Source: Campylobacterales bacterium (GTDB lineage Bacteria > Campylobacterota > Campylobacteria > Campylobacterales > Sulfurimonadaceae). From it: DNA of 64,000 nt. Each line of letters opens with the position of its first letter. Position 1 is the stretch's first letter. The position numbers and the translations under genes were made by a program. The stretch covers positions 147,433 to 211,432 of the forward strand of contig JAPLGM010000012.1 of the NCBI GenBank assembly GCA_026390165.1, read 5' to 3'. Below are positions 24,760-33,974 of this stretch, one piece after another. The notes beneath the pieces are model-generated. The model was not told where the DNA came from, searched no databases, and worked only from the letters and a program-made list of their open reading frames with translations.

Positions 24760-26061
24760 ATGATATATGAAATAACAACTTTAATCGCCACTGTTGCTTC
24801 TGGAACCCTTCTCTGGCTACTTCAACAATCTCGTACACACTACGCACTGCTAGAATCGCAAGCCATTCAGCTCCAAGAGATGTTTAATCAAGAACAGAGT
24901 TTACGTCTCGATGTTCAATCAAAACTTGAGGCTAAAAAGAGTGATTATCATCTCCTTGAGCGTGATTTTGCCGTCCTGCATACCCGTCATGAAGAGTCGG
25001 CACGCTCTTATGAGGAAAAGTTGCGTCTTCTCGATGAAGCCAAACGAGAGATGAAAGGGCAGTTTGAACATTTGGCAACGCAGATTTTCGATCAAAAAGC
25101 CAAAACATTCGATGAAGCGCATACGAAAGGGTTAGATCTTCTCCTCCAACCGTTTCGTGAACAGATCACTCAGTTTTCGATTCAAAGCAAAGATCAGTTT
25201 ATCCACGATGCGAAAGAGCGTCAAAGTATCAAAGATGAAATACTTCGTCTTAAATCCCTCAATGAACGGCTCAGTGAAGATGCGATCAATCTCACCAATG
25301 CCCTCAAAGGGGAAAACAAAACCCAAGGAAACTGGGGGGAGATAATTCTTGAACGTGTCTTGGAAGATTCGGGGCTGCGAGAGGGGCATGAATACGATAT
25401 TCAAACGACACTCAGCGATGAAGAGGGGAAGAAGTTTCGTCCCGATGTGATCGTCCATCTCCCTCAAAACAAAGATATTATTATCGATTCGAAAGTCTCT
25501 CTCGTTGCCTACGAGGCGTTTATCCGTGCAAGTAATGATGAAGAACGCTCTCATGCCCTCAAACAACATCTCATCTCGATTCATGGTCATATAAAAGGTC
25601 TCAGTGGCAAACGGTATGAACAACTAAGCGGTGTTAAAACACTTGATTTCGTGTTGCTATTTATGCCGATTGAGGGGGCATTTTTACTGGCATTGGAGGA
25701 GGATAATACGTTCTTTAAAACAGCGTATGAGCAAAACATCGTCGTTGTCTCCCCCTCAACGCTCCTTGTAACCCTTCGTACCATTGAGCATATTTGGAGA
25801 AGCGAATATCAAGAACGCAATGCCAAGGCGATTGCTGAATCTGCCGAAGCGTTGTATGAAAAGTTAGTAGCATTTGTGGAAGATATGGAAAAAATCGGTG
25901 AGCAGATCGGACGTACGCAAAAGAGTTATGAGGGGGCAATGAATAAGCTATCAACGGGTCGGGGAAATTTGATACGGCGTGCTGAGGGGATGCGGAAGCT
26001 GGGGCTGAAGCCGAAGAGAGAGTTGCCGCTTTCTTTGAGAGAGAGTATGGAAGATGAATAA
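24760..26061 (+). CDS. rmuC: DNA recombination protein RmuC
   Basis: A 433-residue protein with an N-terminal membrane anchor, a long coiled coil (about residues 30-150), and a PD-(D/E)xK nuclease-like core: GNWGEIILERVLEDSGLREG, then FRPDVIVHLPQNKDIIIDSKVSLVAYE. RmuC limits recombination between inverted repeats. The start is ambiguous: an in-frame GTG at 24742 would add six residues. I prefer the ATG at 24760 because the GTG lies within the AAGGGGGTGAG ribosome-site-like stretch. Downstream lies a short gap and then the convergent hipB gene. Confidence 0.9.
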   Translation: MIYEITTLIATVASGTLLWLLQQSRTHYALLESQAIQLQEMFNQEQSLRLDVQSKLEAKKSDYHLLERDFAVLHTRHEESARSYEEKLRLLDEAKREMKGQFEHLATQIFDQKAKTFDEAHTKGLDLLLQPFREQITQFSIQSKDQFIHDAKERQSIKDEILRLKSLNERLSEDAINLTNALKGENKTQGNWGEIILERVLEDSGLREGHEYDIQTTLSDEEGKKFRPDVIVHLPQNKDIIIDSKVSLVAYEAFIRASNDEERSHALKQHLISIHGHIKGLSGKRYEQLSGVKTLDFVLLFMPIEGAFLLALEEDNTFFKTAYEQNIVVVSPSTLLVTLRTIEHIWRSEYQERNAKAIAESAEALYEKLVAFVEDMEKIGEQIGRTQKSYEGAMNKLSTGRGNLIRRAEGMRKLGLKPKRELPLSLRESMEDE

Positions 26062-26081
26062 AACTTGTAACTATCCCTCAT

Positions 26082-26318
26082 TTATATCTCATCCAAAACA
26101 GGGAGTCCGAATCCGCTGAGCGTTTTAAACTCGAGCTCAAAGCCAAGATTAAAGAGGAGTGTATCTAGTGTTTTGACAGAGATGGATCCAAGCACCCCTT
26201 TTTCGATCTTGCCAAGTGTTACTCGACTGATACCTGCTTGTTTGGCAAGTTGTTCTTGTGTTATCTTCTTCTCTTTTCGAAGTTCTTTAATTTTTTGACC
26301 AATTTCGTACAATTTCAA
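26082..26318 (-). CDS. hipB: HipB-like antitoxin (Xre-family DNA-binding protein)
   Basis: A 78-residue DNA-binding protein with one helix-turn-helix: IGQKIKELRKEKKITQEQLAKQAGIS followed by the recognition helix RVTLGKIEKG. It should neutralise HipA and repress the operon. The start is a TTG at 26318 (or 26312), overlapping the hipA stop region by ~30 bases. In the classical operon hipB comes first; here it follows hipA, so its production depends on translation through hipA. The longer open frame to 26345 would overlap hipA further and has no better start. Confidence 0.82.
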   Translation of the reverse strand: MKLYEIGQKIKELRKEKKITQEQLAKQAGISRVTLGKIEKGVLGSISVKTLDTLLFNLGFELEFKTLSGFGLPVLDEI

Positions 26319-27501
26319 GTGGTATCTCCTTATACGTTTTTTCATCTAATGATAATTTCCAACTATCAATCATTTTAGAACCAATATCTCCAAATGAATT
26401 ATGTGCTGCTACATATACTTCAAGCGCTTCAATGCTACTTTTCAGTACTTCTACGCATATTATGTAGATAGTATTGGCTTCACTGAGTGAGAGGTAGCAA
26501 CTTTCAACACCAAACTTTACAAGCTCCTTTTTACCAAACCAGAGTTTTTTGCCAAACATACTCAAAGCCGGTTTGTCTTTGTTGAAATAGACTACCGTAT
26601 TTACTATGTCGTATGCGGGTGCAAAATAGATATTTTTTAACTCTTCGTCATATAAAATTCCAAAATTTTTTAGATGAGCATCACCATTTTTAAGAAGATA
26701 ATTCATAATAATTGTTTTATAAAGAGCTTTCATCGAGTCTGATTTATTCGTTGTGACGCTGTAGACAACCTTTGCTACTTGCTCATAGCTTCCGCTGTAT
26801 TTTCCATCTTTGTTTTTTCCAAGAAGGACGAGAATCTCTTCAAATCCTAAAAATTTATTAGTGGATGGATTGTAATTAAATCGTTCGACCAACAAAAATT
26901 TATTATTTTTTGAGAGCTTAATATTTGGTATTACGACCCCTGTTTTTTCAACCGCTTTGAGACAAAAATACTCGTTTAATGCAAGCTCATTATATTCATC
27001 TCCCCATGTTTTTATAATGTATTCTTTTGTGCTTAAACTCTCTTTGTCGCTTAGAAGTGCCAAAGATTTTGGTTGGATTCCTGATATGGCATTTTTGGTT
27101 AGAAAGGTCGTGATTATTTTAGTGAAGGTATCGGGTGTGTCATTGTTTAAAATCTCATCTATATCCAACGATATAAACTCAATTTTACTACTGGAACTTT
27201 CGTAGGTAAGTCTGCTTTCAATGTTGACACAAAGATGGGAAAAGATCAAAAAATCATCAATGTAGCCATACTCTTTTGAGAGATAGTGTTTAAAAATTTC
27301 GAACAGATACCCCTCTGGCATATTCATATCAAATATAGGGTGAAGTTTATATTTCCAGTTGTACGTTGAAGGGCGGTAGGGCATAATAAGTGAAATCGGT
27401 TTATAGTTTGCCGTATAGTTAAATCCATAATTATGTTTATTTTGCTCATAAAAAAGTTCACCAACTTTTTTTTCGTCGATTTTGACATCTATTTTTTTCA
27501 T
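26287..27501 (-). CDS. hipA: HipA-like serine/threonine kinase toxin
   Basis: A 404-residue HipA-type kinase. Seen in order: the N-terminal subdomain, the flexible phosphorylated loop ISGIQPKSL, the EYIIKTW strand with ELALNEYFCL, the catalytic NGDAHLKNFGILY (Asp and Asn of the active site) and the metal-binding PAYDIV. All catalytic residues are intact. The known HipA blocks translation by phosphorylating glutamyl-tRNA synthetase; related kinases have other targets, so the target here is open. It is first in an operon with hipB downstream. AT-rich codon use suggests acquisition. Confidence 0.88.
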   Translation of the reverse strand: MKKIDVKIDEKKVGELFYEQNKHNYGFNYTANYKPISLIMPYRPSTYNWKYKLHPIFDMNMPEGYLFEIFKHYLSKEYGYIDDFLIFSHLCVNIESRLTYESSSSKIEFISLDIDEILNNDTPDTFTKIITTFLTKNAISGIQPKSLALLSDKESLSTKEYIIKTWGDEYNELALNEYFCLKAVEKTGVVIPNIKLSKNNKFLLVERFNYNPSTNKFLGFEEILVLLGKNKDGKYSGSYEQVAKVVYSVTTNKSDSMKALYKTIIMNYLLKNGDAHLKNFGILYDEELKNIYFAPAYDIVNTVVYFNKDKPALSMFGKKLWFGKKELVKFGVESCYLSLSEANTIYIICVEVLKSSIEALEVYVAAHNSFGDIGSKMIDSWKLSLDEKTYKEIPLEIVRNWSKN

Positions 27502-27514
27502 ACCATACCATATT

Positions 27515-27584
27515 TGATAATATAAGTTATCATTTTAGTGTAAAACTTAATAAATGTAAAGTAATATTATCATTTTATTGTAAA
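27515..27584. promoter_or_regulatory. Candidate HipB operators upstream of hipA
   Basis: An inverted repeat TGATAA-N6-TTATCA (27515-27532) overlaps the first of two direct repeats, TTATCATTTTAGTGTAAA (27527-27544) and TTATCATTTTATTGTAAA (27567-27584), 17 of 18 bases identical and spaced 40 bases start to start, about four helical turns. Their position just before hipA and spacing on one face of the helix fit a cooperative repressor site. Confidence 0.6.
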
Positions 27585-27596
27585 GATTGAGAATGA

Positions 27597-27634
27597 TTGA
27601 CATTGTGAATAAAATTGAATACAATTATTGTATT
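27597..27634 (+). promoter_or_regulatory. Promoter and overlapping palindromic operator of the RHH/RelE locus
   Basis: TTGACA (27597-27602) and TACAAT (27620-27625) are 17 bases apart. A perfect palindrome, AATACAAT-T-ATTGTATT (27618-27634), covers the -10 box and probable start site, where a bound antitoxin would block transcription. An AAAAGGAG ribosome site follows. Confidence 0.7.
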
Positions 27635-27654
27635 ATGAATAAAAAGGAGATCTT

Positions 27655-27891
27655 ATGAAAACGCTCACAATGAGAGTAGATGATTCAGTTTATCAAATGA
27701 TTTCGCTTGCAGCTTCTGGTGAGCGTAGAAATATTTCAAATTTTATAGAATTTGCGACATTGCAATATCTCTCATCGTCTCAATATATAGATAATACAGA
27801 AATGGCTGAGATAATGGCGGATAAAGAGTTGGTTCAAAATCTTAAACGTGGGTTTGAAGAGGCGAAAAATGGAGACTATACGATTGTCTGA
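27655..27891 (+). CDS. Ribbon-helix-helix antitoxin
   Basis: A 78-residue protein with a CopG-like N-terminus: strand KTLTMRVDDSVYQMI, then helices RRNISNFIEFATLQYL. The C-terminal half (AEIMADKELVQNLKRGFEEAKNG) is the toxin-binding helix pattern seen with YafQ/RelE partners. It lies behind a strong ribosome site (AAAAGGAG) and an operator-like palindrome. It overlaps the toxin start by 23 bases. Confidence 0.82.
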   Translation: MKTLTMRVDDSVYQMISLAASGERRNISNFIEFATLQYLSSSQYIDNTEMAEIMADKELVQNLKRGFEEAKNGDYTIV

Positions 27892-28153
27892 GTTTTTGAT
27901 TGCTGAGGGTAAAACATTTGAAAAAATAAAAGTAGGTATTGAAAAAAAACTTTATACCAAAATTACAAATATAGTCTACCCTCAATTACGTCTGAACCCC
28001 TATTTTGGAACGAATATAAAAAAGCTCAAAGGGGAGTTTGAAGGATATTATCGATACCGTCTCGGGGATTACCGTTTATTTTATCTTATTGATGATGGGA
28101 AAGTTATTGTCGTTGTGGTTGATCTTCGGCATCGTCAAAATGCGTATGGATAA
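27869..28153 (+). CDS. RelE/YafQ-superfamily toxin
   Basis: A 94-residue toxin with the compact RelE fold: a KTFEKIKVGIEKKL helix, LNPYFGTNIKKLKGEFEGYYRYRLGDYRLFYLI, then IVVVVDLRHRQNAYG. The GYYRYRLGDYRLFY segment is the usual RelE/ParE core. It should be an mRNA interferase neutralised by the upstream antitoxin. The ATG at 27869 follows a GAAGAGGCG site and is preferred over an in-frame ATG at 27848. It looks complete. Confidence 0.85.
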   Translation: METIRLSEFLIAEGKTFEKIKVGIEKKLYTKITNIVYPQLRLNPYFGTNIKKLKGEFEGYYRYRLGDYRLFYLIDDGKVIVVVVDLRHRQNAYG

Positions 28154-28190
28154 GAGGTGAATTAAGGAATATTCAATAGCTATGAAGAGT

Positions 28191-28739
28191 TTACGGATGC
28201 CGAATCTTAACATTAGAATTAAGCAACGCTCCGATCACAATCATACATGCCAAAACCCCTATCCATGTAATAAATGGGGCGGCTAGGTAAGTGAGCCACA
28301 ACAAAATTGCCCCCAACGGTGTAGGCACTCCCGTAAAATATTTAGTCACTTCTCCCACATGGGCATTAATATTAAACTGAATAAGGCGGCGTAGTCCGCT
28401 GATGACGTAATAGATAGATCCAATGGCTACGGCGATAAGTGCTATCCCCTCCAACGACGAATAAACCGCTTGGAAAATCAAAAATGTCGGTACGAGAACG
28501 AATGAGAGAAAATCAGCGAAGGAATCGAGCTGAACGCCAAATTCGTTGGAGAGATGGTATTTGCGGGCGATTTTACCGTCCATAATGTCGAAGGCTCCCC
28601 CCATCCATGCGAGGATAATGGCGTAGTCAAAATGATTTTGAGTGATGAAATAAGTGGCGAGCAATCCGCACGTGATGTTCGCCATAGTGACGAGATTGGC
28701 GAGGTTGAAGTGATTGGTTGAATTCCATAAAAACGGCAT
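28191..28739 (-). CDS. pssA: CDP-diacylglycerol-serine O-phosphatidyltransferase
   Basis: A 182-residue membrane enzyme making phosphatidylserine, the precursor of phosphatidylethanolamine. The CDP-alcohol phosphotransferase motif DxxDGxxAR-x8-GxxxDxxxD is complete (DIMDGKIAR, then FGVQLDSFAD). Five to six hydrophobic segments follow the family pattern. The start of the protein (FNLANLVTMANITCGLLA) is typical of the type II PssA found in Campylobacterota and Bacillus. The length is somewhat short of the usual ~240 but normal for the compact form. Confidence 0.9.
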   Translation of the reverse strand: MPFLWNSTNHFNLANLVTMANITCGLLATYFITQNHFDYAIILAWMGGAFDIMDGKIARKYHLSNEFGVQLDSFADFLSFVLVPTFLIFQAVYSSLEGIALIAVAIGSIYYVISGLRRLIQFNINAHVGEVTKYFTGVPTPLGAILLWLTYLAAPFITWIGVLACMIVIGALLNSNVKIRHP

Positions 28740-28772
28740 AAATTTCCTAATTGAGGGGTTTAAACTCTGCTA

Positions 28773-29993
28773 TTATAGCAAACTCTCGCTCTCTTGTAAA
28801 AATGTCAGTGTAATGGTGTAGTGTACTTCATCAGTTTTTATTTCATAGGCAAATCCTAGCTCATCACTGAGTCGGCGGAGCATCTTGTGTCCGATTTTGG
28901 AGCTAAAGAGGTATTTTTCCCCTCCCGAACTATTTGTTACGGAGAGAGTTTTGTGTAGTGGGTCGATGTGTATAGTAATGATGCTGTTCTCAGGTGCGTA
29001 GGTCATGGCATTTTCGATGAGGGCGGTTAACGCTTTTATGAGTAATTTTTCAGGGGTATTGAGGGTAAAGGTGTGTGGTGAGAGGGAAATACTCAACTGT
29101 TTTCGTTGGGCTAGAATGGCCACTTTTTGGAGGATTGGTTGGAGTATGAGGGTAAGATTCACAAGGGTTGGGTCTTCAAAATCGGAGCTTTCTAAAAAAA
29201 GGACATTTTGTAGCTCGTCGGTCAGCCGCTTTATATCGTGTCCCAAATCAGCGATAAATTTGGCTTTTTCATAGTGTTGAGAATTTTCATACACGTCAAG
29301 CCGTGAGCGCATAAGGGCAAGAGGGGTTTTGAGTTCATGGGCTGCCTCTTTAAACAGCTCTGATTCTTTGGTTCGAAACCCTTCTATTCTGTGAATAAGA
29401 GCACTAAAGGCGTTGGAAACCTCTTCAATTTCACGCCCTGAACGTTGAAGGGAAAAGTCAAAGGGATCACCACTTTTCCAATCGCGTGTTTTTTGGGCAA
29501 GAACGGCTAAGGGCTTCATGTAGTAATCGAGTAACACAATCGTGATGATTAACAAAATAAGGAGAGAAAATAAGTAGCGTAAAAGAAGCTTTTGGGCGTA
29601 CTTATTAACGGAGAGTTGAAGTTTTGTGTCATCACTTATAGCGTTAAGATAGAGCCCGTTGGGAAGTTTAAAGGAAGTTGAAATCTCATTTTCTTGTCGA
29701 ATGTAAGGGATCTTGGTAACCAAAAAACGCAACATAGTAACTTCTGAATTTCGCACGAGCATTTGATTATGGGGGATGGTGTAGAGGAACGAAAGATCAC
29801 TTTTAAGGGTCAGCGGTTGATTGATGTATTCCTCATTGCTCTCAGAGAGAAGGTGATTTAATGCTTTTTCCAAATCCTCCATCTTCTCTTCGTGCATCGT
29901 TTGGGTTGCCACCATCCAGTTGAGACTAAAGGCGATGGCGATGAGAACGGAAAAGATGAGTGCGATTTTGATTTTAAGGGGTTTAGTATTCAA
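28773..29993 (-). CDS. Sensor histidine kinase of the metal-efflux operon
   Basis: A 406-residue kinase with two membrane segments (near residues 8-28 and 140-160) and a small periplasmic region. A HAMP-like linker follows, then the H-box EAAHELKTPLALMRSRLDV and the N-box ALIENAMTYAPEN. The end of the ATPase domain is degenerate: the G1 box is reduced to SVTNSSGGEKYLF and a standard G2 box is missing. It overlaps the regulator by 11 bases. It lies last in the efflux operon, so a metal signal is likely; which metal is unknown. Confidence 0.85.
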   Translation of the reverse strand: MNTKPLKIKIALIFSVLIAIAFSLNWMVATQTMHEEKMEDLEKALNHLLSESNEEYINQPLTLKSDLSFLYTIPHNQMLVRNSEVTMLRFLVTKIPYIRQENEISTSFKLPNGLYLNAISDDTKLQLSVNKYAQKLLLRYLFSLLILLIITIVLLDYYMKPLAVLAQKTRDWKSGDPFDFSLQRSGREIEEVSNAFSALIHRIEGFRTKESELFKEAAHELKTPLALMRSRLDVYENSQHYEKAKFIADLGHDIKRLTDELQNVLFLESSDFEDPTLVNLTLILQPILQKVAILAQRKQLSISLSPHTFTLNTPEKLLIKALTALIENAMTYAPENSIITIHIDPLHKTLSVTNSSGGEKYLFSSKIGHKMLRRLSDELGFAYEIKTDEVHYTITLTFLQESESLL

Positions 29994-30630
29994 TCACATA
30001 CCCCCGTGTTTTAATCGTTTTGATAATAGTAGGGGTGAGTTTGCGTCGAAGCCGTGCGACGAGTTCATCGATGGTGTTGGGGGTAATATTCTGGGGATTG
30101 TCATAAAGGGCGTCCATAATCTCATCGCGAGACGCGACGCTGTTACGGGATAAAAGATAAAAAAAGAGGGCATTCTCATTTTTACTGAGGGAAATTTGGG
30201 ATCCCTCTTTACGGATGCTTTGGCTTTGCGGATCGATTTCATAGCTCTCTAGGGTGAGTAGTGTAGGGGTATATCGACGGCTAAGGGCAATGATGCGGGC
30301 ACGTAGTTCTTTGATGTCAAATGGTTTTTCGAGATAATCATCTGCCCCCATCTCAAACCCATCGACTTTATCATCAATACTGGATAGGGCGCTTAAAACC
30401 AAAATAGCTTGTTGCGAATTCTTGGTTTTGGCATATTGGATGATCTCTTGCGCGCGGTCGATACCGTGAAACGTCCTATCCAAAAGGATCACTTGGTAAT
30501 GAAAAGCATTCAGATGGTACTTCACGTCGTTAACATCCGAAGCGGTATCGATAATCCATCCATTCTCCTCTAGGGAGAGTTTGAGAAGTTCTAGGAGTTC
30601 GATTTCGTCATCGGCGATTAGGATGCGCAT
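29983..30630 (-). CDS. OmpR-family response regulator of the metal-efflux operon
   Basis: A 215-residue regulator. The receiver has IADDEIELLELL, the phosphorylated Asp in VILLDRTFHG (an unusual sequence after the Asp, where LPxxDG is normal), and DDYLEKPFDIKEL. The DNA-binding winged helix occupies about residues 125-215, ending in TPTIIKTIKTRGYVI. The gene starts directly after the DUF3240 stop and overlaps the kinase. It probably controls the efflux genes upstream of it. Confidence 0.9.
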   Translation of the reverse strand: MRILIADDEIELLELLKLSLEENGWIIDTASDVNDVKYHLNAFHYQVILLDRTFHGIDRAQEIIQYAKTKNSQQAILVLSALSSIDDKVDGFEMGADDYLEKPFDIKELRARIIALSRRYTPTLLTLESYEIDPQSQSIRKEGSQISLSKNENALFFYLLSRNSVASRDEIMDALYDNPQNITPNTIDELVARLRRKLTPTIIKTIKTRGYVIEY

Positions 30631-30918
30631 CTAAAGCTCAGTAACGTCAGATGTGAAGAGTCGAATCGTTTTATCTTTTAGCTTTTCTTTGATTTGTGTA
30701 GAAAGTGAGAGTATTTCATCTTCCGTTAGAAAAAGTTGAAATAGACCAAATGCACGTCTGGCACTCACTTGTTCTTCGACACTGATTAAAAACGCTCCTG
30801 CTCCATAGCGATTACAGTGGAAAAAATAAAAATCATCATGTTCTTGGGCCAATAAAAGATCGACCAACGTATCTTTAATCCCCATTTCAAAATAGATATT
30901 CAGTTGTTTTAGCTTCAT
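30631..30918 (-). CDS. DUF3240 family protein
   Basis: A 95-residue protein with the beta-alpha-beta pattern of the PII-like ferredoxin fold: KQLNIYFEMGIKDTLVDLLLA, then FYFFHCNRYGAGAF, VEEQVSARRAFGLFQLFL and IRLFTSDV. DUF3240 proteins are regularly encoded beside heavy-metal RND pumps; a role as a small cytoplasmic metal or regulator protein has been suggested but is not settled. It overlaps the pump gene by 4 bases and abuts the regulator gene, which fits such a role. Confidence 0.75.
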   Translation of the reverse strand: MKLKQLNIYFEMGIKDTLVDLLLAQEHDDFYFFHCNRYGAGAFLISVEEQVSARRAFGLFQLFLTEDEILSLSTQIKEKLKDKTIRLFTSDVTEL

Positions 30919-33900
30919 CGTTTGCCCCTATTATAAATCATTTTAAATGCCGGCGGTAAAATCATCAGGGTCAAAATCGTCGATGTGACAAGTCCCCCCA
31001 AAACAACGATAGCCAGCGGTTTTTGTACTTCACTCCCGACTCCTGTGGCAAATAATAGGGGGAGGAGACCCAGTGCTGCGATAAACGCCGTCATGAGTAC
31101 GGGACGAAGCCGTCTGGATGCCCCTTCACGCACTGCATCGTCGATCGAATAGCCGTTTTTGAGAAGCATATTGAAATAACTCACCATCACGACACCATTA
31201 AGGACGGCAATCCCGAATAGGGCTATAAACCCGACTGATGCGGGGACAGAGAGATACTCTCCGCTGATATAGAGTGAAATAATCCCCCCTGTTACAGCAA
31301 AAGGGATATTGAGTAAAATCAGTAAGGTTGAACTGACCGATCGGAATGTGAAAAATAAGATGAGAAAAATCACCCCAATGCTGACAGGGATAACGGTCAT
31401 AAGCTTCGCTGCCGCACGCTGTTGATTCTCAAATTGTCCACCGAATACAAGATGGTACCCTTTGGGGAGGGGAACATTTTGGGTAATTTTTTGTTTCGCC
31501 TCTTCGACAAATCCGACCAAATCGCGCCTTTCGACATTGGCACGAACGGTACTTAACCTCTCGGCATTTTCACGATCTACTTTCAAGACACCCTCGACGG
31601 AGTTGATATCGGCAATACTCGCAATCGGAACGGAGAGTCCGTTGCTCAACGGCAGTTCAAGTGACTTAAACAACTCCATATCTTGAGACACTTCACTGTC
31701 CATTCTCATAATGACCGGTATGCGTGAATTTTTTATCGGAAGTTCACTGATGGTGACCCCCTCAAGTGCTGTTTTTAGGAAAAGTCCCAACTCTGCCGTA
31801 TCGACTCCCGTTTTGGCGGATTCAATCCGATTGGGGGTCACTTTCAGATAATTGATCCCCTCATTCAAGGTGGTGAAAACCTCGGAGGAACCTTTGATCT
31901 TCTCCAGCGTAGTGGCGATCTCCTCGCTCAAACGATTCAATGTTTCAATATCACTTCCGTAAATTTTGACGGCCAAATCACCGCGTGAACCTGTCAGCAT
32001 CTCCGATACGCGCATCTCGATGGGCTGGGTAAATCCGAAGCTGATTCCTGAAAAATCTTTGAGGGCATCGTGAATTTCCCCCTTGATCTCCTCTTTGTTT
32101 TTTGCTTTCCACTCTTGCATTGGCTTAAGGGTAATAAACGTGTCGGTTTGGTTTAGACCCATTGGATCGAGTCCCAGTTCATCGGAACCGGTACGGGCAA
32201 TAATCGTTTTTACTTCGGGTACATGCGCCAAAATAGAGCGTTGTATGGCGAGATTCAGTTCCTTGGACTCCTCCAATGAAATAGAGGGGGGGGATTCCAC
32301 CCCTAATATAATATCCCCTTCATCCAAAGTAGGCATAAAGCTTTTACCCACCAAGCCAAAAAGGGAGAGGCTAATCACTAAAAAGAGGATTGCTCCGACA
32401 AAAAGAGTTTTTGTACGCGTTAGAGCAAACAGAAGCATTGGTGCATACATACGAGCAAAAAAAGCACCCAAGTGGGTCTCTTCATGCGGTGTACTTTTTA
32501 GAATCAAGGATGAGACGACGGGGATAAGTGTCAATGAAAGGATCAATGAACCAAAGAGGGCAAAGACGATAGTCATTGCCACAGGGGCAAATAGTTTCCC
32601 TTCCAACCCTTCCAAGGTCAACAACGGCAAAAAGACCACCGCAATGATCAAAATACCGCTAAAGACAGCTGTGCTGACCTCCTTGGTCGCGCGATACACT
32701 TGATGAAGTTTTGGAAGGGATTGATCGTTTTTACTCAGTTGCGCGAATACATTCTCGACGACGACTACTGCCGAATCGACCAACATTCCGATTGCAATGG
32801 CAAGACCCCCCAAACTCATAAGATTTGCGCTCAGCCCGAAATATTTCATCATTAAAAATGCGATAGCCAGAGAGAACGGCAAGATGACACTCACCGCAAT
32901 TGCCGCTCGAATATCTCCCAAGAAGAGCATCAATAGAACAAGAACCAAACCAATTGCTTCCATTAGGGCTTTGGATACCGTTCCGACAGCCTTTTCGATC
33001 AAATTACTTCGATCGTAAAAAGGGACAATGGAGACTCCATCGGGAAGTTGAGGCTCCAGTTTTTTGAGCCGATCTTTGATTTGGATAATCGTCTCTTTGG
33101 CATTAGACCCTTTTAGGGTTAGAATAAGCCCTTCGGTCGCTTCACCTACACCATCTTTTGTGACAAATCCCATACGGGTACGGGCATCATCACGCACGTC
33201 ACAAAAATCACCGATTCGGATGGGGCCGTTAGGGGAGTGGATCGTAATATTGGCAATTTCATCGGGGTCAGTGACACCGCTTTCTACTTTGACTAAAAAG
33301 CTCTCTTCATGTGCATCAATTCTCCCTGCACCGTCATTTTTTAGGTTTTTTTCCAATGTCTCTTGGAGGATACTTAGGGGGATTCCCAAATGGCGCATTG
33401 CCATAAAATCAGGTTGTATCACAATCGCTCGCGCTTCTCCCCCTAAAGCATTGACATCTGCAACCCCTTTGGCTCCTCGCAGGGCAGGTCGAATGAGGAA
33501 ATCGAGTAATTCACGCTTCTCTTTTTGGCTGACATTCCCCTCGATGGTAAACATAAACGCTTCACCTAAAGGAGTCGTAATAGGTGCCATACCTCCGCTG
33601 ACGCCTTTAGGGAGGCTTGGAAGAATGGCTCCGAGTTTTTCAGAGACTTGTGCACGGGCACGATAAATATCATAGCCGTCAAAAAAGTCGATTGTCACAT
33701 CGGCAATACCGTATTTTGAGGTACTTTTGAGGAGTTTTTCATTTTCAAGCCCCAAAAGTTCTGCTTCAAGAGGTTTGACAACGCGATTTTCTACCTCTTC
33801 AGGAGTCATTCCCGGAGCTTTCATAATAATTTTGACTTGTGTCGATGAAATATCGGGGAAGGCATCGATTGGGATGCTAAAGAAGGAATAGACCCCATAC

Positions 33901-33974
33901 GCAAATAAGGCCAAGGAGAGGAGGATAACGACTAGCCGCTGTTTGAGCGAAAATTCAATAATAGAATTAAGCAT
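30915..33974 (-). CDS. Heavy-metal efflux RND pump, CzcA/CusA family
   Basis: A 1019-residue inner-membrane proton antiporter. Twelve membrane segments fall in the RND pattern with two large periplasmic loops. Signatures include FSIPIDAFPDISSTQVKI, MTPEEVENRVVKPLE, and the TM4 motif GGLAIAIGMLVDSAVVVVEN, whose Asp carries protons. The family (heavy-metal efflux) exports Co/Zn/Cd or Cu/Ag; the exact metal cannot be told from the motifs I can read. The flanking membrane fusion and TolC-like genes complete a tripartite pump. It overlaps the fusion-protein gene by a single base. Confidence 0.92.
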   Translation of the reverse strand: MLNSIIEFSLKQRLVVILLSLALFAYGVYSFFSIPIDAFPDISSTQVKIIMKAPGMTPEEVENRVVKPLEAELLGLENEKLLKSTSKYGIADVTIDFFDGYDIYRARAQVSEKLGAILPSLPKGVSGGMAPITTPLGEAFMFTIEGNVSQKEKRELLDFLIRPALRGAKGVADVNALGGEARAIVIQPDFMAMRHLGIPLSILQETLEKNLKNDGAGRIDAHEESFLVKVESGVTDPDEIANITIHSPNGPIRIGDFCDVRDDARTRMGFVTKDGVGEATEGLILTLKGSNAKETIIQIKDRLKKLEPQLPDGVSIVPFYDRSNLIEKAVGTVSKALMEAIGLVLVLLMLFLGDIRAAIAVSVILPFSLAIAFLMMKYFGLSANLMSLGGLAIAIGMLVDSAVVVVENVFAQLSKNDQSLPKLHQVYRATKEVSTAVFSGILIIAVVFLPLLTLEGLEGKLFAPVAMTIVFALFGSLILSLTLIPVVSSLILKSTPHEETHLGAFFARMYAPMLLFALTRTKTLFVGAILFLVISLSLFGLVGKSFMPTLDEGDIILGVESPPSISLEESKELNLAIQRSILAHVPEVKTIIARTGSDELGLDPMGLNQTDTFITLKPMQEWKAKNKEEIKGEIHDALKDFSGISFGFTQPIEMRVSEMLTGSRGDLAVKIYGSDIETLNRLSEEIATTLEKIKGSSEVFTTLNEGINYLKVTPNRIESAKTGVDTAELGLFLKTALEGVTISELPIKNSRIPVIMRMDSEVSQDMELFKSLELPLSNGLSVPIASIADINSVEGVLKVDRENAERLSTVRANVERRDLVGFVEEAKQKITQNVPLPKGYHLVFGGQFENQQRAAAKLMTVIPVSIGVIFLILFFTFRSVSSTLLILLNIPFAVTGGIISLYISGEYLSVPASVGFIALFGIAVLNGVVMVSYFNMLLKNGYSIDDAVREGASRRLRPVLMTAFIAALGLLPLLFATGVGSEVQKPLAIVVLGGLVTSTILTLMILPPAFKMIYNRGKR

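Noticed and set aside
32083..32703. Long frame (206 codons) on the strand opposite the RND pump
   Set aside because: The minus-strand pump gene has full family motifs across this stretch; the opposite frame has Ser/Arg/Lys-rich shadow composition and no ribosome site.
33064..33666. Second long frame (200 codons) opposite the RND pump
   Set aside because: Same reason: it is an antisense shadow of conserved pump sequence.
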